A stretch of 64,000 nt of DNA from Desulfobacterales bacterium (lineage in GTDB: Bacteria; Desulfobacterota; Desulfobacteria; Desulfobacterales; Desulfosarcinaceae), in the NCBI GenBank assembly GCA_016218685.1, contig JACRDD010000038.1:1-64000 (forward strand), written 5' to 3'. The notes under the pieces were generated by a model. It was not told the DNA's origin, ran no database searches, and saw nothing but the letters and a program-made list of their open reading frames with translations. Within the stretch, counting starts at the first letter, position 1; each line of letters starts with the position of its first letter. Below, in pieces: positions 59,958 through 64,000 of the stretch. The position numbers were made by a program, and so were the translations under genes.

Positions 59958-62681
59958 ATGACGGAGATCAAACTAAATGCCGAGCAAAAGCGCCTGGCCG
60001 AGGCCCGCGAAGGGGTCGCCTGGCGCCAATGGGGTCCCTATCTGAGCGAGCGTCAGTGGGGCACGGTGCGCGAAGACTACAGCGAAAATGGCGATGCCTG
60101 GAACTTCTTCACCCACGATCACGCCCGCAGCCGGGCCTACCGCTGGGGCGAGGATGGCCTGGGCGGCATCTGCGACGAAAAGCAGCGGCTCTGTTTTGCC
60201 CTGGCCTTGTGGAACGGCAAGGACCCCATCCTCAAGGAGCGCCTCTTCGGGTTGACCAACAGCGAGTCCAACCACGGCGAGGATGTCAAGGAGTACTACT
60301 TTTACCTCGACAGCACGCCGACCCACGCTTACATGAAGTACCTTTACAAGTATCCCCAGGCGGCCTTTCCCTATGCCAACCTGGTGGACACCAACCGGGG
60401 GCGCACCCGCTACGAGATGGAGTACGAGTTGCTCGACACGGGGGTCTTCCACGAGGACCGCTACTTCGATGTTTTCGTGGAGTACGCCAAGGCCGGTCCC
60501 GAGGAGATCCTGGTGCGCATCTCGGCCGCCAACCGTGGGCCGGAGGCGGCCGAGCTGCACCTGCTGCCGACCCTGTGGTTCCGCAACGACTGGGCGGCAT
60601 GGATCGCCAGGCCCTCCCCAAAACCGATGCTCCGGCAGATCGAGTGCCCGGCCGGTACCCGCGCCATTCAGGCCGAGCATCCGGTCCTCGGGAGGTACCG
60701 CCTGGAGTGCGAGGGCGATGCGCCGCTGCTCTTCACCGAGAACGAAACCAACCACATCCGGCTGCGCCTGGACTACCCCAATGCGGGCCCCTACCTCAAG
60801 GACGGCATCAACGACTGCGTGGTCCAGGGCCGACGGGAAGCGGTCAACCCCGAGCACCTGGGCACCAAGGCCGCGGCGCACTACCGGCTGAAGATCGACC
60901 CCGGTCAAACGGCCACCGTGCGGCTGCGCCTCGCCGCTCGCCCCCCGGCCGCAACGGATACCCCGAACCCCTTCGGACCGGGCTTTGACCAAATTTTTGC
61001 CGCGCGGCTGGGCGAGGCCGATGCGTTCTACCGCGCCGTGACCCCGCCAACGGTCTCGGCCGATGCGGCCAATGTGATGCGCCAGGCCATCGCCGGCATG
61101 CTCTGGTCCAAGCAGTACTACTACTTCGACGCCGATTCGTGGCTGGAAGAGCACCGCGCCCATCCCCTGCACCACGGCAGCCGCCAGTTCCGCAACCGGG
61201 AGTGGTTCCACATGATCAACGACGACATTATCTCCATGCCCGACAAGTGGGAGTACCCCTGGTACGCGGCCTGGGATCTGGCCTTCCATACGCTGCCGAT
61301 CTCCATCGTGGACCCCGACTTCGCCAAGGAGCAGATGAAGCTGATGCTGCGCGGCCTCTACCTGCATCCCAGCGGCCAACTGCCGGCCTACGAATGGAAC
61401 TTCAGCGACGTGAACCCGCCGGTACACGCCTTTGCCACCCTGTTCCTGCACCGCACCGAGCAGGCCCTGGGCGGCGCCGCCGACCTCGATTTTCTCAAAA
61501 CGGCCTTCAACAAGCTGCTGCTGAACTTCACCTGGTGGGTCAACCGCAAGGATCGTTTTGGCAAGAATGTCTTCGAGGGCGGCTTTCTGGGCCTGGACAA
61601 CATCGGCGTCTTTGACCGCAGCGCGCCGCTGCCCACCGGCGGCTACCTGGAACAGGCCGACGGCACGGCCTGGATGGCGCTCTTTACCCAGAACATGCTC
61701 GAACTGGCCGTGGAGATCGCCCCCCATGACCGGTCCTACGAAGACATGGTCTTCAAGTTCGTGGAGCACTTCCTCTATATCGCCGCGGCCATGAACAAGC
61801 CCGGCGGCGACGGCATGTGGGACGAAGAGGACGGCTTCTTCTACGACCTGCTGCGCCTGCCCGACGGCAGCGGCACGCGCCTTAAGGTGCGCTCCATGGT
61901 CGGCCTGCTGCCGCTGTGCGCCGCGACGGTCATCGAGCGTTGGCAGCGCGAACGCGTTCCGGGAGCCACGGCCGCGGTGCTGGCCCGCGTGGGACAGATG
62001 CCCGAGCTCATGGAAAGCATCCACCCCACCGGTCCCGGCCACCTGGGGGTGAACGAGCGGGGCATCTTCGCCCTGGTCAATCCCCAGCGGTTGCGCCGCA
62101 TCCTCTCGCGCATGCTGGACGAAAACGAATTTTTCGGCCCGTACGGCATCCGCTCGCTCTCCAAGTTCCACGAGCACCACCCTTACATCTTCAACGCGGG
62201 CGGCCAGGAGTACCGCGTCAACTACCTGCCGGCCGAATCGGACACCGGCATGTTCGGCGGCAACTCCAACTGGCGCGGCCCGATCTGGATGCCGGTCAAC
62301 ACCCTGATTATCCGGTCGCTCCTGAACTTCTACCTTTACTACGGAGACAGCTTCAAAATCGAATGCCCAACAGGCTCGGGCCATTTGATGAATCTCTTTG
62401 AGGTGGCCAAGGAGATCGCCGATCGCCTGACCCGCATCTTCCTGCTGGACGCAAATGGCCGCCGGCCGGTCTATGGCGGATCGGAAAAGTTCCAGACCGA
62501 CCCCCACTGGCGCGACCATATCCTGTTCTACGAGTACTTCCACGGGGACAACGGGGCGGGATTGGGCGCCAGCCACCAGACCGGCTGGACCGGCATCGTG
62601 GCCAAGCTCATTCAACTCTTCGGATCGATCGATGCGAAGACGTTGCTCGCCAGCGGCAAGGAGAGCGGCTTCAAGCGCTGA
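59958..62681 (+). CDS. GH63-type (MGH1-like) glycoside hydrolase
   Basis: 907 aa, predicted cytoplasmic (no signal peptide). The N-terminal part (RQWGTVREDYSENGDAWNFFTHDHARSRAYRWGEDG) and the C-terminal (alpha/alpha)6 barrel with WEYPWYAAWDLAFHTLP, GWTGIVAKL and WRGPIWMPVNTLI are those of the GH63/MGH1 glucosidase family, acting on trehalose-like, mannosylglycerate or glucosylglycerate-type sugars. Substrate is not settled. AAAGGAGG precedes the ATG. Confidence 0.9.
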   Translation: MTEIKLNAEQKRLAEAREGVAWRQWGPYLSERQWGTVREDYSENGDAWNFFTHDHARSRAYRWGEDGLGGICDEKQRLCFALALWNGKDPILKERLFGLTNSESNHGEDVKEYYFYLDSTPTHAYMKYLYKYPQAAFPYANLVDTNRGRTRYEMEYELLDTGVFHEDRYFDVFVEYAKAGPEEILVRISAANRGPEAAELHLLPTLWFRNDWAAWIARPSPKPMLRQIECPAGTRAIQAEHPVLGRYRLECEGDAPLLFTENETNHIRLRLDYPNAGPYLKDGINDCVVQGRREAVNPEHLGTKAAAHYRLKIDPGQTATVRLRLAARPPAATDTPNPFGPGFDQIFAARLGEADAFYRAVTPPTVSADAANVMRQAIAGMLWSKQYYYFDADSWLEEHRAHPLHHGSRQFRNREWFHMINDDIISMPDKWEYPWYAAWDLAFHTLPISIVDPDFAKEQMKLMLRGLYLHPSGQLPAYEWNFSDVNPPVHAFATLFLHRTEQALGGAADLDFLKTAFNKLLLNFTWWVNRKDRFGKNVFEGGFLGLDNIGVFDRSAPLPTGGYLEQADGTAWMALFTQNMLELAVEIAPHDRSYEDMVFKFVEHFLYIAAAMNKPGGDGMWDEEDGFFYDLLRLPDGSGTRLKVRSMVGLLPLCAATVIERWQRERVPGATAAVLARVGQMPELMESIHPTGPGHLGVNERGIFALVNPQRLRRILSRMLDENEFFGPYGIRSLSKFHEHHPYIFNAGGQEYRVNYLPAESDTGMFGGNSNWRGPIWMPVNTLIIRSLLNFYLYYGDSFKIECPTGSGHLMNLFEVAKEIADRLTRIFLLDANGRRPVYGGSEKFQTDPHWRDHILFYEYFHGDNGAGLGASHQTGWTGIVAKLIQLFGSIDAKTLLASGKESGFKR

Positions 62682-62693
62682 GAGGCGGACAAA

Positions 62694-63485
62694 TCACCCC
62701 TGCGCCTGCATGCCGTAGAGCCGCTCCAGATTTTGCTCGATGCGGTCGCAGACGATCACGATCCGCTGCCAGCCGTCCGGAACGATGGCCTGGGTGTGGG
62801 CCAGGTTGTTGCGCAGCGTTTCCAGCTCCTTGACGGCCTGGCGCACCTCCCGGCGCGACGTGAATCCCAGGGCTTTTTGAAAGGCCTGGTCATAGGAGAG
62901 AATCGAACCCTTATCGCCGAATTGCAGGCAGTCGATCAGATCGACCCGCTGGCCGCGGCGCTCGCGCTCGGCCTGCAGGGCCGCGGCCTTTTCCACGCGC
63001 CCGGCCGAGAGCGTCGCCTGCCAGGCGCCGTCGGCATACCTGCGGCGCAAAATCTCGGTCATGACCATTTCGGCCAGGGTGATGATTCCGAAGAGAAACA
63101 TGCGCATGGGCGGCTTTTCCAGGTCGGAAAGGGTAACGATCGCCGCCGGCTGATCGAGCATGGTGACGAAGCACTGCCGGTGGATTGCCAGGGCGCCCAC
63201 CACCGCCACCAGGCTGGCCGACTCCGGCACCAGCTCGCCCCCGGCGCCGAACGGCACAAGGTGATCGCCGCACCGGCCGGCGGTCAGCGCTTCCCGGCGG
63301 GCATAACCGCGCACCAGGCCCTGCTCACGGATTCCCACCAGATCGAAATCTTTTTCGAGCAGAAATTGATGGACCTTTGTGGCCTCGGCCTCGACATCGA
63401 ACGAGACCAGGGGTTCGGCCAGGTCCATGGCCGTAAAGCCCTTGAAGAACAGGCGGCGCAGGCGTTCGTGCTGGGGAATGTGCAT
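62694..63485 (-). CDS. CBS-domain protein with C-terminal HEPN-like RNxxxH domain
   Basis: 263 aa. The N-terminal half (FKGFTAMDLAEPLVSFDVEAEATKVHQFLLEKDFDLVGI, then ALAIHRQCFVTMLDQPAAIVTLSDL) is CBS-like and would bind an adenine nucleotide. The C-terminal half is helical and ends with LETLRNNLAHTQ, an RNxxxH motif (R225, H230) as in catalytic HEPN RNases. The arrangement suggests a nucleotide-sensing RNase. It converges with the GH63 gene (12-nt gap). Confidence 0.75.
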   Translation of the reverse strand: MHIPQHERLRRLFFKGFTAMDLAEPLVSFDVEAEATKVHQFLLEKDFDLVGIREQGLVRGYARREALTAGRCGDHLVPFGAGGELVPESASLVAVVGALAIHRQCFVTMLDQPAAIVTLSDLEKPPMRMFLFGIITLAEMVMTEILRRRYADGAWQATLSAGRVEKAAALQAERERRGQRVDLIDCLQFGDKGSILSYDQAFQKALGFTSRREVRQAVKELETLRNNLAHTQAIVPDGWQRIVIVCDRIEQNLERLYGMQAQG

Positions 63486-63532
63486 GGGCGTGGGTCTCGC
63501 AGAAGGTTAGTACTTCACCATAAGCGGGGGCA

Positions 63533-64000
63533 CTAAGGCCGATTTGGTTTGTGTTCGATAAATCCGATCCTACGGTCGTCTGCCCCATCGTCGGAAACCA
63601 ACTGATCCAGGACCGTGAAGACGAGCTGGAAGCGCTCCTCGGTCAACTCGCGAAACGCATCCAGTTCGCGCTTGAGCTCGGCGTTGTGAAGAACCAGGTG
63701 CCGGAGTTGCACAAAGGCCCGCATGACCTGAATGTTGACGTCGATGGCCCGGTCGCTGTTCAAAACCCCGGAGAGCATCGCGACCCCCTGTTCCGTAAAG
63801 GCCATCGGTTGATAGCGCGCGCCGCCCCAACTTGAGGTCACAATTTGTGACCTCAAGTTGGCAACCTCCTGATATGTCATTTCAAACATGAAATCTGCGG
63901 GGAATCTCCGGATGTTCCGACGAACGGCCTGCTTGAGAACTTTGGTTTCGACGCCGTACAACTCCGCCAGGTCCCGGTCGAGCATGACCTTGACACCCCG
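63533..64000 (-). CDS. ORF6N-domain DNA-binding protein, partial
   Basis: The gene runs off the right edge of the window. The visible ORF6N domain has VMLDRDLAELYGVETKVLKQAVRRNIRRFPADFMF, SSWGGARYQPMAFTEQGVAML and a helical C-terminus (FVQLRHLVLHNAELKRELDAFRELTEERFQLVFTVLDQL). The reading frame continues upstream as RGVKVMLDRD, so the true start is outside. ORF6N proteins are KilA-N-like DNA-binding proteins of phage and mobile-element origin. A perfect 35-nt palindrome lies in the coding sequence. Confidence 0.85.
   Translation of the reverse strand, partial: RGVKVMLDRDLAELYGVETKVLKQAVRRNIRRFPADFMFEMTYQEVANLRSQIVTSSWGGARYQPMAFTEQGVAMLSGVLNSDRAIDVNIQVMRAFVQLRHLVLHNAELKRELDAFRELTEERFQLVFTVLDQLVSDDGADDRRIGFIEHKPNRP
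63827..63861. repeat. Perfect 35-nt inverted repeat inside the ORF6N gene
   Basis: Arms CCAACTTGAGGTCACAA and its exact complement around a single T. It encodes NLRSQIVTSSW of the ORF6N domain, so it is under protein constraint as well; it could be an operator for the protein itself or an mRNA hairpin. Confidence 0.6.

Noticed and set aside
59973..62615. 880-codon minus-strand ORF antisense to the GH63 gene
   Set aside because: Composition (Val, Gly, His, Gln rich) is that of a shadow frame; the plus-strand gene has clear domains.

Overview
The window reads as chromosomal DNA of a GC-rich, strictly respiratory or syntrophic Gram-negative bacterium. Gene content points to the Desulfobacterota, probably a Desulfosarcina-like sulfate reducer. 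The grounds are a methylmalonyl-CoA pathway, EtfAB with thiolase and acyl-CoA dehydrogenase, [NiFe]-hydrogenase maturation genes, transamidation-type GatCAB, an outer-membrane porin, and a gene that only makes sense if UGA is read as selenocysteine. The lineage is inference; no marker gene fixes the species.

Layout. 1-4.3 kb: a TetR-led methylmalonyl-CoA operon (TetR, mutase, MeaB GTPase, carboxyltransferase) with a strong promoter and two identical 13-bp palindromic operators. 4.4-8.8 kb: methylmalonyl-CoA epimerase, an aminotransferase, an Nfu scaffold, tgt and queA (queuosine) set among REP-type palindromes, and a small DUF2065 membrane protein. 9-14 kb: gatB, an FG-GAP repeat protein, a RelE-toxin remnant and a porin. 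14.3-21.5 kb: a leftward translation and repair cluster (argS, SPOR protein, gatC, a cysteine-rich protein, gatA, a small protein, mutL), then a lipoprotein and tRNA-Val(GAC). 21.8-28.9 kb: Tat-exported metallo-beta-lactamase-fold protein, pgsA, a FlgT-N-like protein, a polyprenyl synthase, rimO, etfBA. 29-36 kb: hypC-hypF-hypD-[SWIM]-hypE-apbE. 37.6-40.1 kb: thiolase plus acyl-CoA dehydrogenase.

40.2-51.4 kb is an accessory island, AT-richer to the eye than its surroundings. It reads leftward: SNF2-type helicase, DUF4391 protein, type III-like Mod methyltransferase, Res helicase-nuclease, then an HD-domain phosphohydrolase overlapping a YwgA-like protein. It looks like an extended type III restriction system joined to a putative nucleotide-depletion module.

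Right beside the island, 51,630-52,247 encodes a DsbA-family oxidoreductase. The first Cys of its CxxC site is replaced by an in-frame TGA, followed by a stem-loop that fits the bacterial SECIS pattern. It has its own promoter and Shine-Dalgarno and should be read as one selenoprotein, not as a truncated ORF. It is the strongest single discovery here.

52.5-64 kb: a YdjM-like membrane protein, an ECF sigma/anti-sigma pair beside a small secreted protein, ettA, an HD-GYP protein, a lipoprotein, a GH63-type glycosidase, a CBS-HEPN protein with an RNxxxH motif, and an ORF6N-domain gene that runs off the right edge and contains a perfect 35-nt palindrome.
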